In this document: one piece after another, positions 5,820-12,253 of the stretch
Position numbering within the stretch: the first letter of the stretch is position 1
Layout: each line of letters opens with the position of its first letter
Origin: CAYZYK01 sp964482615
GTDB lineage: Bacteria > Patescibacteriota > Minisyncoccia > Minisyncoccales > CAYZYK01
NCBI GenBank assembly: GCA_964482615.1
Contig: CAYZYK010000010.1
Span: forward strand, 1 to 26,014
Length of the DNA stretch: 26,014 nt
Direction: 5' to 3'
The notes under the pieces: model-generated
Told to the model about the DNA's origin: nothing
The model's input: the letters and a program-made list of their open reading frames with translations, nothing else
Database searches by the model: none
Position numbers and translations under genes: made by a program

Positions 5820-6563
5820 ATGTCCCCCAAAAAACACCAAGCTATAATCGTTGAAATTAGAGCAGGAGCTGGTGGAGATGAAGCTAGTTTATTTGCTCAA
5901 GACCTTTTCCGAATGTACTCAAAATATGCCCAGAACAAAGGATGGAAACAAAAAGTTTTAGAATCAAATTCAACAGAAATAGGAGGGATCAAAGAAGTTG
6001 TTTTTCAACTAAAGAACGGGGATGTTCTCGACCAAATGAAATATGAAGGAGGCGTCCACAGAGTACAAAGAATTCCCAAAACAGAAAAAAAGGGAAGGGT
6101 CCACACCTCAACCGTTTCTGTTGCTGTGCTTCCCAAACCCAAGAAAGCAGAGATTAAAATAAACCCGTCTAATTTAAAAATAGACTCTTATAGGGCTTCA
6201 GGTCCTGGGGGTCAATACGTTAACAAGAGAGAATCAGCTATAAGAATCACCCACAGACCAACCGGTATTGTGGTCACCTCCCAAACTCAGAGAAACCAAC
6301 TAGAAAACAAAAGAAACGCTCTTTCTGTTCTGGAGGCTAAGCTTTTAGCCAGAAAAAGGAAGAAACAGAGAGCTAAACTGAAGGGTTCAAGAAGAGCTCA
6401 AATCGGCGAAGCAAAACGAGCAGAAAAGATAAGAACTTACAATTTTCCTCAGAATAGAATAACAGATCATAGAATTAATAAAAAATGGCACAATTTAGAG
6501 AAAATAATGGATGGAAACTTAAAACCAATAATAAAAGTATTTAAGAAAAGAAAAAACAAATAA
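5820..6563 (+). CDS. prfA: peptide chain release factor 1, short form lacking the N-terminal domain
   Basis: The 247-residue product starts directly at the PCRF core (VEIRAGAGGDEASLFAQDLFRMY). It contains RVQRIPKTEKKGRVHTS, whose PKT (86-88) fits the PxT stop-codon reading motif of RF1 (UAA and UAG) rather than the SPF of RF2. The catalytic segment SGPGGQYVNKRESAIRITH has GGQ at 130-132. Bacterial RF1 is about 360 residues, so the helical first domain of about 100 residues is missing. The palindrome immediately upstream leaves no room for it, so it was not simply lost to a wrong start. The product releases peptides at the ribosome. Genes in this window also end in TGA, so an RF2 must be encoded elsewhere. 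Confidence 0.9.
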   Translation: MSPKKHQAIIVEIRAGAGGDEASLFAQDLFRMYSKYAQNKGWKQKVLESNSTEIGGIKEVVFQLKNGDVLDQMKYEGGVHRVQRIPKTEKKGRVHTSTVSVAVLPKPKKAEIKINPSNLKIDSYRASGPGGQYVNKRESAIRITHRPTGIVVTSQTQRNQLENKRNALSVLEAKLLARKRKKQRAKLKGSRRAQIGEAKRAEKIRTYNFPQNRITDHRINKKWHNLEKIMDGNLKPIIKVFKKRKNK

Positions 6564-6564
6564 A

Positions 6565-6607
6565 AAAAACGTTCCCTAAAAACAAGATAAAGAAGGGGCG
6601 TTTTTTT
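6565..6607. terminator. convergent terminator
   Basis: AACGTTCCC near 6569 can pair with GGGCGTT near 6597 (two G-U pairs in the stem). It is flanked by a run of A at 6562-6569 and a run of T at 6601-6607, so it can end transcription from both sides. It lies between prfA (plus) and the lytic transglycosylase gene (minus). Confidence 0.65.
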
Positions 6608-6620
6608 ATTTGTTTAATTT

Positions 6621-8081
6621 TTAATTCCCCTCTAACTTCTTTATATCCTTTTCATAATCTGCTGCTATATTTAAAACCGAGTTCCCATAAAATTCTTCCC
6701 ATTCTCTCCAGGAATATCCAGAAAAATATCTCATTACTGCCAAAAACTCACTATGAATTCCCCCCAGGTCTTTTAAATAAACAGCAGTGGCTAAAAAAGC
6801 ATCCTTTATATCCCATGGATCAGCTGTTTTTCCTGTGATTTCTTTCACTTTAGCTCCATATCCTAACTTCTGCCAAGTAGTTGGAATGAACTGGGCAGGA
6901 CCCATAGCACCTCCCCAGCCATAAGGTTTCCCTTGATAATACATAGCGCAAGAAACAGGCATCTCAAAAGGGTCGCGAGCCAACCCCCTATCTTTATTAA
7001 CCTCTTCTATTACTTGTAAGAAATAAGGGATCTGAGTAGGACTCATGGTTCTTGGAGCTGTGTTTCCGGACTTAATATATATTCCATCTCCTGTTTTTGT
7101 GTTTTTCAAATAACATTGCCCTACATTTTTTCCAATCCGAGATTCTTGGGTCAAAACAGCCAACAAAAGAGCAGGACGTATCCCGGTAGTATCTGAAGCG
7201 TACTTTGCTATCTCATAAGCTTCACCAAAAGTAGGGGCCTCGGGAACACCAATTAGCTCAAAAATTCTTTCTCTTATTCCGACAACAGTTTTCTCTGTCT
7301 CTTCTCTTTGTTTAAGATACTTCTGATACTCTTGTTCAGTTAGCTTTAAGAAATATTCTTGTTCTTTTTTTGATTCAGCGCTTTCTTGTTTTTGAAGTTC
7401 TTGTATTTGAACCGTTTTCTCTAAATCATCTTTTTCCTCCCCTAGTTGATTCTTCTTGCTTTTCAGATAAGTTTTAAGATCTTTGGTATTCTCTAAAACA
7501 TCTTGTAATTTAGCGTTAAGTGATTCCAGATAAGTTAGATTGTCAAAGAAATTAGAAATATCTCCTTCGAATATAATTTCAATAAGAGATTTCTGTTCTT
7601 CTTCGTAAATTGTCCTCAAAATTCCAACTAACTGAGATTTTGAACCTTCAATTCTCAAAGATATTTTTTCAATAGAAGATTGAGTGTCTGTTATTTGAAA
7701 ACCAAGATCTCTAATAGTCAAATTTCCCTTATAAATTTTATAATTTAAATTTTCAATTTGTTTTCTTAGAACATAAATTTTGTTCTGTAAATTCCTTTTC
7801 TCTTGTTCTGTTTTAGTAATATCTTTTTCTATTTCCTCGCTTTTTCCTTGTAAATAATCTTGGCATTTTTTCAAAAGATCCTTGCATGCCCCAGAAGAAA
7901 GGCTTTTACATTCTCTATCAATATCTTCAACCGAAGAACAAATATCAGAATCAAAAGAGTTAGAAGCTTCAACTAAAAAAAGATGATTAAATAAACCCCC
8001 ATCTAAAAGACTTGATAGGGGAAAAAGAGAAAAAACTAGAATTAAAAACAGAAATAAAATTTTCCTTAGGTTGTCTATCAT
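6621..8081 (-). CDS. secreted coiled-coil lytic murein transglycosylase
   Basis: The 486-residue product has a signal or anchor segment (about 8-26: ILFLFLILVFSLFPLSSLL) and a cysteine-bearing linker (C48, C58, C66, C73). A long coiled coil follows (about 80-270), of the type seen in EnvC/PcsB-like cell-wall proteins. The C-terminal lytic transglycosylase domain has TGIRPALLLAVLTQESRIG with the candidate catalytic Glu at 313, then YGWGGAMGPAQFIPTTW (387-403), typical of the MltB/SLT_2 group. It would cleave peptidoglycan outside the membrane, with the coiled coil controlling or positioning the enzyme during division. The gene is last in the L25 operon, with a 6-bp gap, and ends at the terminator shared with prfA. 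Confidence 0.85.
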   Translation of the reverse strand: MIDNLRKILFLFLILVFSLFPLSSLLDGGLFNHLFLVEASNSFDSDICSSVEDIDRECKSLSSGACKDLLKKCQDYLQGKSEEIEKDITKTEQEKRNLQNKIYVLRKQIENLNYKIYKGNLTIRDLGFQITDTQSSIEKISLRIEGSKSQLVGILRTIYEEEQKSLIEIIFEGDISNFFDNLTYLESLNAKLQDVLENTKDLKTYLKSKKNQLGEEKDDLEKTVQIQELQKQESAESKKEQEYFLKLTEQEYQKYLKQREETEKTVVGIRERIFELIGVPEAPTFGEAYEIAKYASDTTGIRPALLLAVLTQESRIGKNVGQCYLKNTKTGDGIYIKSGNTAPRTMSPTQIPYFLQVIEEVNKDRGLARDPFEMPVSCAMYYQGKPYGWGGAMGPAQFIPTTWQKLGYGAKVKEITGKTADPWDIKDAFLATAVYLKDLGGIHSEFLAVMRYFSGYSWREWEEFYGNSVLNIAADYEKDIKKLEGN

Positions 8082-8087
8082 TTTATA

Positions 8088-8810
8088 TTATTTCTCCTGA
8101 CTTTTCTCGGGAGATTGTTTCTTTTTTGGCTCTTCTTTTGAGGGTGCTGTCTCTTCTGGTTTTTCTCCGGGAGGAATTCCTTTTTCTTTTGCTTCCTCCA
8201 CTGTCTCCACTTCCTCCACTTTTTCTTCAATGGGCTCTGCTAGTTCTTCTTCAATTTCTTCTGGTGGTGTCACAGATGCTACAATTTCTTCTGGGCCTCT
8301 TCGAATTTCAACTTCCTCTGGTATATTAAGGTCTTTAACTAAAATATGGTCTTCAAAGGTTTTCAAGTTTGAGATATCCACTTTTATTTCGGGGGGAAGT
8401 TTTTGAGGTAAGGCTTTAACTTCAATTTCTCTCATATTTTCAACTAAAGTTCCTTCTTGTTCCTCAACTGCCTGTGATTCACCCTCAAAAATCAAAGGAA
8501 CAGTGGCTTCAACCTCTTCTCTCAGAGGAGCTTGATAGAAATCAACATGAATAAACTCATCAGTTATGGGGTCTTTTTGAACTTCATGAATTAAAACAGG
8601 ATATTCCTTTTTCTTGTCCTTTATTTTAAGCGAAAGTAAAGAAGTTTCTCCTATTTTAGAAAAAATTTTCTCAAATTCTTTATAATCAACCTGCAAGGGT
8701 AAATTTTCAACTTCAGGTCCATAAACCACAGCAGGTAATTTTCCCTTTTCTCGCTCGGAATCTAACTTTTTACCAATATTTTTGCGTATTTTAACAGTTA
8801 AAGAAAGCAT
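8088..8810 (-). CDS. rplY: 50S ribosomal protein L25 / general stress protein Ctc
   Basis: L25 binds 5S rRNA. The start chosen is the ATG at 8810 (MLSLTVKIRKNIGKKLDSER), giving 240 residues; an upstream extension overlaps the ferredoxin gene and has no homology. The N-terminal RNA-binding domain has KLPAVVYGPEVENLPLQVDYKEFEK and HEVQKDPITDEFIHVDF. The C-terminal TL5/Ctc domain follows (EVEATVPLIFEGES, IEVKALPQKLPPEIKVDIS, GPEEIVASV). A further tail of about 60 residues, rich in Glu, Pro and Lys and probably disordered, is longer than in most family members. It follows the ferredoxin gene by seven bases. Confidence 0.93.
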   Translation of the reverse strand: MLSLTVKIRKNIGKKLDSEREKGKLPAVVYGPEVENLPLQVDYKEFEKIFSKIGETSLLSLKIKDKKKEYPVLIHEVQKDPITDEFIHVDFYQAPLREEVEATVPLIFEGESQAVEEQEGTLVENMREIEVKALPQKLPPEIKVDISNLKTFEDHILVKDLNIPEEVEIRRGPEEIVASVTPPEEIEEELAEPIEEKVEEVETVEEAKEKGIPPGEKPEETAPSKEEPKKKQSPEKSQEK

Positions 8811-8817
8811 ATTTTGT

Positions 8818-9042
8818 TTATTCTTTAATAATATGGATACATTGAACAGGACAAACATCAGCTGCCTTTTGGTTACAACCTATCTCTTTAATTTCCAATT
8901 CTTCTTTTTTTTCTTTTGGCTTTTCTTTTGAATTTTTAAGATGAGTTTTTCCGTCCTCTTTCATTTTCCAATACTCCGGACAAACAGATTCACAAGAACC
9001 ACAACCGATACATTTATCTCTTTCTAGGATTATTTTTGTCAT
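8818..9042 (-). CDS. 4Fe-4S ferredoxin
   Basis: The 74-residue electron carrier has DKCIGCGSCESVCP at residues 10-23 (C-x2-C-x2-C-x3-C-P pattern). A later Cys in GCNQKAADVCPVQCIHI could supply a fourth ligand or a second, incomplete cluster. A charged lysine/glutamate insert separates the two halves, as in single-cluster bacillus-type ferredoxins. Its position directly after the aldolase gene, within a fermentation gene set, fits use by a pyruvate:ferredoxin oxidoreductase or a hydrogenase, neither of which is in the window. Confidence 0.9.
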   Translation of the reverse strand: MTKIILERDKCIGCGSCESVCPEYWKMKEDGKTHLKNSKEKPKEKKEELEIKEIGCNQKAADVCPVQCIHIIKE

Positions 9043-9043
9043 T

Positions 9044-9907
9044 TTATATTTTATTTTGACTTCCGAATAATTTTATTTTCTCTTCAACAACCTTTTGGAC
9101 AGCATTTACTGCTTGAGGTAAATATTTATATGGAACAATTTGTTCGGGATCTTCTTTAAAGGATTTCTTAAGAGTTTCAGTAAAAGCTACCCTCAACTCA
9201 GTATTAACATTAATTTTCACCACTCCATTATTTATCGCCTCTCTTATGTCCTCTTCTGGAGTTCCAGAACCACCATGCAAAACTAAGAGTTTATTTCCTG
9301 TTTCTTTTTTTATCTTCTTTAATCTATCAATAAGTATATGAGGGTTCTTTTCTTTAACACTTAAACCATGAAAGCTTCCCACATTTGAAGCTAAAAGATC
9401 AACTTTAGTTTCTTTTACAAAGCGTGCTGCTTCTCTAGGATCAGTCAGGTTTTCTTCTTTTATTTCAAACTTTTCTTTATAAATCTTAGACGATTCAGTG
9501 CCCAAAGTTCCTACTTCTCCTTCAACTAATACTTTATGTTTTCTTGCATATTTTACAACCTCTTTTGTTTTTTCAATGTTTTCTTCAAGCTCCAATCGAG
9601 AACCATCAAAATGAACCATATCATATCCTATTTTACACGCTTTTTTGACAAAATCAACCGATCTACCATGATCTAAATTTAAGAAACAAGGAACTCCAGC
9701 TCTATTTCGAAAAGCATCTCTTAGAGCTACAGTAATTTCCAATCCTAAAAAATTACTTTCTCCTTCAGATGTTCCCAAAACCAAAGGAGATTTTAATTTT
9801 GAAGCTGCCCGGATTATTCCTTTTAATTGAGCAAAACTAGAAAAATTAAATTGGCCTAAAGCCCATTTGTTTTTTTGTGCTTTTTTAAAAAAATTTTTAA
9901 GCTTCAT
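9044..9907 (-). CDS. fba: class II fructose-bisphosphate aldolase
   Basis: Splits fructose 1,6-bisphosphate into two triose phosphates in the cytoplasm. The 287-residue product shows the class II zinc and catalytic set: NLDHGRS (Asp79, His80), MVHFDGSRL, VEGEVGTLG (Glu129, Glu131), SNVGSFHG (zinc His180), LVLHGGSGTPEED (His211), and the phosphate-binding NNGVVKINVNTELR. Its length is normal. It overlaps the end of the PfkB kinase gene by 11 bp, showing translational coupling of the kinase and aldolase steps. The C-terminus is short and lysine-rich. Confidence 0.95.
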   Translation of the reverse strand: MKLKNFFKKAQKNKWALGQFNFSSFAQLKGIIRAASKLKSPLVLGTSEGESNFLGLEITVALRDAFRNRAGVPCFLNLDHGRSVDFVKKACKIGYDMVHFDGSRLELEENIEKTKEVVKYARKHKVLVEGEVGTLGTESSKIYKEKFEIKEENLTDPREAARFVKETKVDLLASNVGSFHGLSVKEKNPHILIDRLKKIKKETGNKLLVLHGGSGTPEEDIREAINNGVVKINVNTELRVAFTETLKKSFKEDPEQIVPYKYLPQAVNAVQKVVEEKIKLFGSQNKI

Positions 9908-10901
9908 TTTTTTTGAAAGAGAGTTTTTTTCTTATCTTAACTTTTTCAAACTCTTCCCCTTTCTTTAATAAACCATTTTTTGCTCCCCATTCTTTAAGAC
10001 AAGATGTAGCATTTGCTATTCCGAGTTGAATTGCTTTTTCAATATTCCCTTCTGATTTAATAAGACCAGCTACAAACCCAGAACCAAAAGAGTCCCCCGC
10101 CCCTGTTCTATCAACTAATTCTACTTTCGGAGATTCAGCTAACCAAAGATTTTTTCCGTCAGAAACAACCACTCCATTTTTCCCTTTGGTCATTATAGCA
10201 ATTCCAGGACACATTTTGTCTATCTTTTGAAAAATTTTATTCTCTTCTTCAAAAGATATTTCTGTTAACTGAGAGGCTTCTTCTTGGTTTAGAACCAAAA
10301 CATCAACTTTCTCAATCATTTTCTCAATCTCTGGCTCTGGTAAGTTAATCTGTTCTTTGCTGGGATTGAAAGCAACTTTTATTTTATTCTCTTTGGCAAA
10401 ATCTATTATGTTTCCCGAAATGTTACAAAATTCACCAGAGAATGGAGCTAAATAGAACCATTTTGCTTTTAATTTCTCCCAAGAAATATCACTTTCACAA
10501 AATAGTTCGGAAGCCCCCCGATAAACCAATATAGTTCTATCTTTCCTTTCTGGGGTTAAAATAACAGAGATGTTTGTTGGTTTTACTTCTGTTCTCAAAA
10601 CATAACTAGTATCAATGTCCAACTCTTTAAGCTCTCTTAAAATTCTTTTACCCGCTAAATCATCTCCTATCTTACCATAAAAAGAGGTTTTAAATCCTTG
10701 ATGAGAAAAGGTAACTGCTGTATTAGTTCCTCCACCTCCAGTTGCTACAACAATATCATTAACTTTAACTTTTGATCCTAAAGAAAAACAAACCCCTTTC
10801 CCCTTTGGGAATTCTTTTTCTTCAATAATTTTATAATCTTTTTCTCCGAGCTTCAAAAAAGTATCTAGGGTTGCTGAACCAAATGTTACAATGTCAAACA
10901 T
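9897..10901 (-). CDS. PfkB-family sugar kinase, possible 6-phosphofructokinase
   Basis: The 334-residue ribokinase-fold protein has the N-terminal glycine signature GGGGTNTAVTF (55-65) followed by GKIGDDLAGKRI, the central VDVLVLNQEEA (199-209), and the C-terminal signature DRTGAGDSFGSGF (264-276) with the catalytic base Asp270. The family phosphorylates ribose, fructose 1-phosphate, fructose 6-phosphate, adenosine and others. The 11-bp overlap with the aldolase gene suggests that it makes the aldolase substrate, but sequence alone does not fix the substrate. A remnant of the ppsA 3' end lies directly upstream of its ATG. Confidence 0.85.
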   Translation of the reverse strand: MFDIVTFGSATLDTFLKLGEKDYKIIEEKEFPKGKGVCFSLGSKVKVNDIVVATGGGGTNTAVTFSHQGFKTSFYGKIGDDLAGKRILRELKELDIDTSYVLRTEVKPTNISVILTPERKDRTILVYRGASELFCESDISWEKLKAKWFYLAPFSGEFCNISGNIIDFAKENKIKVAFNPSKEQINLPEPEIEKMIEKVDVLVLNQEEASQLTEISFEEENKIFQKIDKMCPGIAIMTKGKNGVVVSDGKNLWLAESPKVELVDRTGAGDSFGSGFVAGLIKSEGNIEKAIQLGIANATSCLKEWGAKNGLLKKGEEFEKVKIRKKLSFKKNEA

Positions 10902-10904
10902 AAT

Positions 10905-10967
10905 TTATTTTTTCTTTTTGGCTAAATTTAAAATTGTCTTCATTACTGTATCTGGATTTAATGAATT
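10905..10967 (-). pseudogene. duplicated 3' end of ppsA
   Basis: On the minus strand this stretch reads NPDTVMKTILNLAKKKK followed by TAA. This is nearly identical to the C-terminus of the PEP synthase encoded at 12254-14653 (INPDTVMKTILNLAKKKKN). The homology runs through the stop codon and ends four bases before the PfkB ATG. No start codon or upstream domain is present, so it is an orphan gene end. It indicates that ppsA once abutted pfkB directly, or that the ppsA end was duplicated when the segment between was inserted. Confidence 0.85.
10908..10960. repeat. direct repeat copy A (partner at 12260-12312)
   Basis: The 40 bases at 10921-10960 and 12273-12312 are identical except for one A/G difference, and the T-rich bases just before them also match. 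Similarity ends at about 10961 and 12313. The two copies bracket about 1.3 kb that carries one membrane-protein gene, a hairpin and short repeats. The arrangement resembles attachment-type duplications at the 3' end of a gene, but no integrase is present. Confidence 0.8.
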
Positions 10968-11014
10968 CGTATTTGTTTAAATCTTTTTGAGATATAGAAA
11001 TGTAGTAGGTCATA

Positions 11015-11053
11015 GTAGTAGAATAATTAATTATTATATTTTCATTCTACTAC
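11015..11053. repeat. 10-bp inverted repeat with AT-rich loop
   Basis: GTAGTAGAAT (11015-11024) and ATTCTACTAC (11044-11053) are perfect complements around a 19-base AT-rich loop. The structure lies downstream of the membrane-protein gene that ends at 11090 and could serve as its transcript end, although no clear T run follows. Confidence 0.6.
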
Positions 11054-11054
11054 A

Positions 11055-11097
11055 CCCTGAAATTTCTATTTCCCTCTACCCTGAAATTATCATTTCC
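11055..11097. repeat. short dispersed repeat, two copies (CCCTGAAATT family)
   Basis: CCCTGAAATTTCTATTTCC (11055-11073) is followed at a 25-base offset by CCCTGAAATTATCATTTCC (11079-11097). The second copy overlaps the stop codon of the membrane-protein gene. The same motif, in the opposite orientation and also in two copies with a 25-base period, occurs at 25274-25317. Confidence 0.65.
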
Positions 11098-12226
11098 TTT
11101 CAATACACTCTGGAAACGTCCCCATTGCACAACCCAGCTCAGGAAAAAGATAAAATGGTTCTCCTGTTAATATTCCCCAAGGATTTTCTGGGCTAGAAAC
11201 TACTGAGTAAAAAAGAAGGTAGAACAAATGGTCACTTGACGTTTTAATAAGTTCACGCCAATCATCCGACAAAATAGAGGATAGTAAACAGTCAGAAAAA
11301 TGTTTCCTTTTAATAACTTCTTCTTGTCCATAAAACTGAGCGAACTCTAGTCTTATTCTACAATTTCTCTCTTCGTCCTCATAAAATTTAATGACGTACT
11401 CTTCTTCCTCATAAATTTCTAAGATGCGGGGAAAATGTGGTGGTATTTTATCTGAATCACCTATTATTAAACTTAATTTTGATTCTTTACAACTATCCAA
11501 AAAATTTTTCTGAAAACAAGCAAAAGCTTCGTCATTTTCAGAAGGTTGAGTGTCGATTTGACTAAAAGCTTGACTATAATTAAATATTCCGCAATCTTCA
11601 AAAGACTCTGGTTCTTTTATTTTTTTGCCTATTGTACACCCCGCTTCAAGGATGGTGCTTGGCCAATCCATTTTGTCAATTACATTTATGGTATGCATTA
11701 AAGCTAAGGCAGCAAAATAACCGGGTCGTTCATTGAGATTTTGTTTTTCTTTTATCCCAATATTTTCTCGGACCTTTTCCCGCCAATATTCTATGCCCGT
11801 GTTTGTCTTTGAAATAGGACATTCTAAAAATCCTCCTGTGGGAATTTCTATTTTTACCTTACAGCAACCATCATCAGCCCCTTCAATCTTAAAAGTATAG
11901 ATTTTGTCAACTATTATCTTTGAGTTTTTACAGCCATTTAATATATTTTTCCCCCAACAAACCAGTGCTTTATCCTCTTCGTAATCCTCGATGTTTTCTA
12001 CTTTGATGCTTTTTACGTTTGTAGGAAAGAAAAAATTTTCAGTATCAAAAGTTCCACAATCTTCGTATTGTTCTTCTGCCTTTCCTTCTTTCATTTTTAA
12101 CTCAGTTACTCTCTCTGGAAACCGTTGATGTTTCCAGATTACTACTCCTACAACGCTTAAAACTGAAACAATAATTACAACTAAAATTAAAACAGAGATT
12201 GCTTTTTTGTAATGTTCTGTTTTCAT
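11090..12226 (-). CDS. membrane-anchored protein with two cysteine-rich internal repeats
   Basis: The 378-residue product has an N-terminal membrane segment (about residues 9-31), so most of it should lie outside the membrane. The exported part contains two copies of one unit of about 150 residues. Copy 1 (55 to about 205) has EDCGTF, ALVCWGKNILNGCKNSK, CCKVKIE and EAGCTIG. Copy 2 (210-378) has EDCGIF, AFACFQKNFLDSCKESK, NCRIRLE and ELGCAMG. The equivalent cysteines probably form disulfides or bind a ligand. No known family is recognised. The gene sits between two direct repeats derived from the ppsA end, in the middle of a glycolytic gene set, which points to insertion. Confidence 0.7.
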   Translation of the reverse strand: MKTEHYKKAISVLILVVIIVSVLSVVGVVIWKHQRFPERVTELKMKEGKAEEQYEDCGTFDTENFFFPTNVKSIKVENIEDYEEDKALVCWGKNILNGCKNSKIIVDKIYTFKIEGADDGCCKVKIEIPTGGFLECPISKTNTGIEYWREKVRENIGIKEKQNLNERPGYFAALALMHTINVIDKMDWPSTILEAGCTIGKKIKEPESFEDCGIFNYSQAFSQIDTQPSENDEAFACFQKNFLDSCKESKLSLIIGDSDKIPPHFPRILEIYEEEEYVIKFYEDEERNCRIRLEFAQFYGQEEVIKRKHFSDCLLSSILSDDWRELIKTSSDHLFYLLFYSVVSSPENPWGILTGEPFYLFPELGCAMGTFPECIERK

Positions 12227-12253
12227 AATTTATTTTTCAATTAACTTAATAAT

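Noticed and set aside
11055..11097. CRISPR array
   Set aside because: Only two imperfect 19-base copies with 5-base gaps, without spacers of regular length or cas genes.
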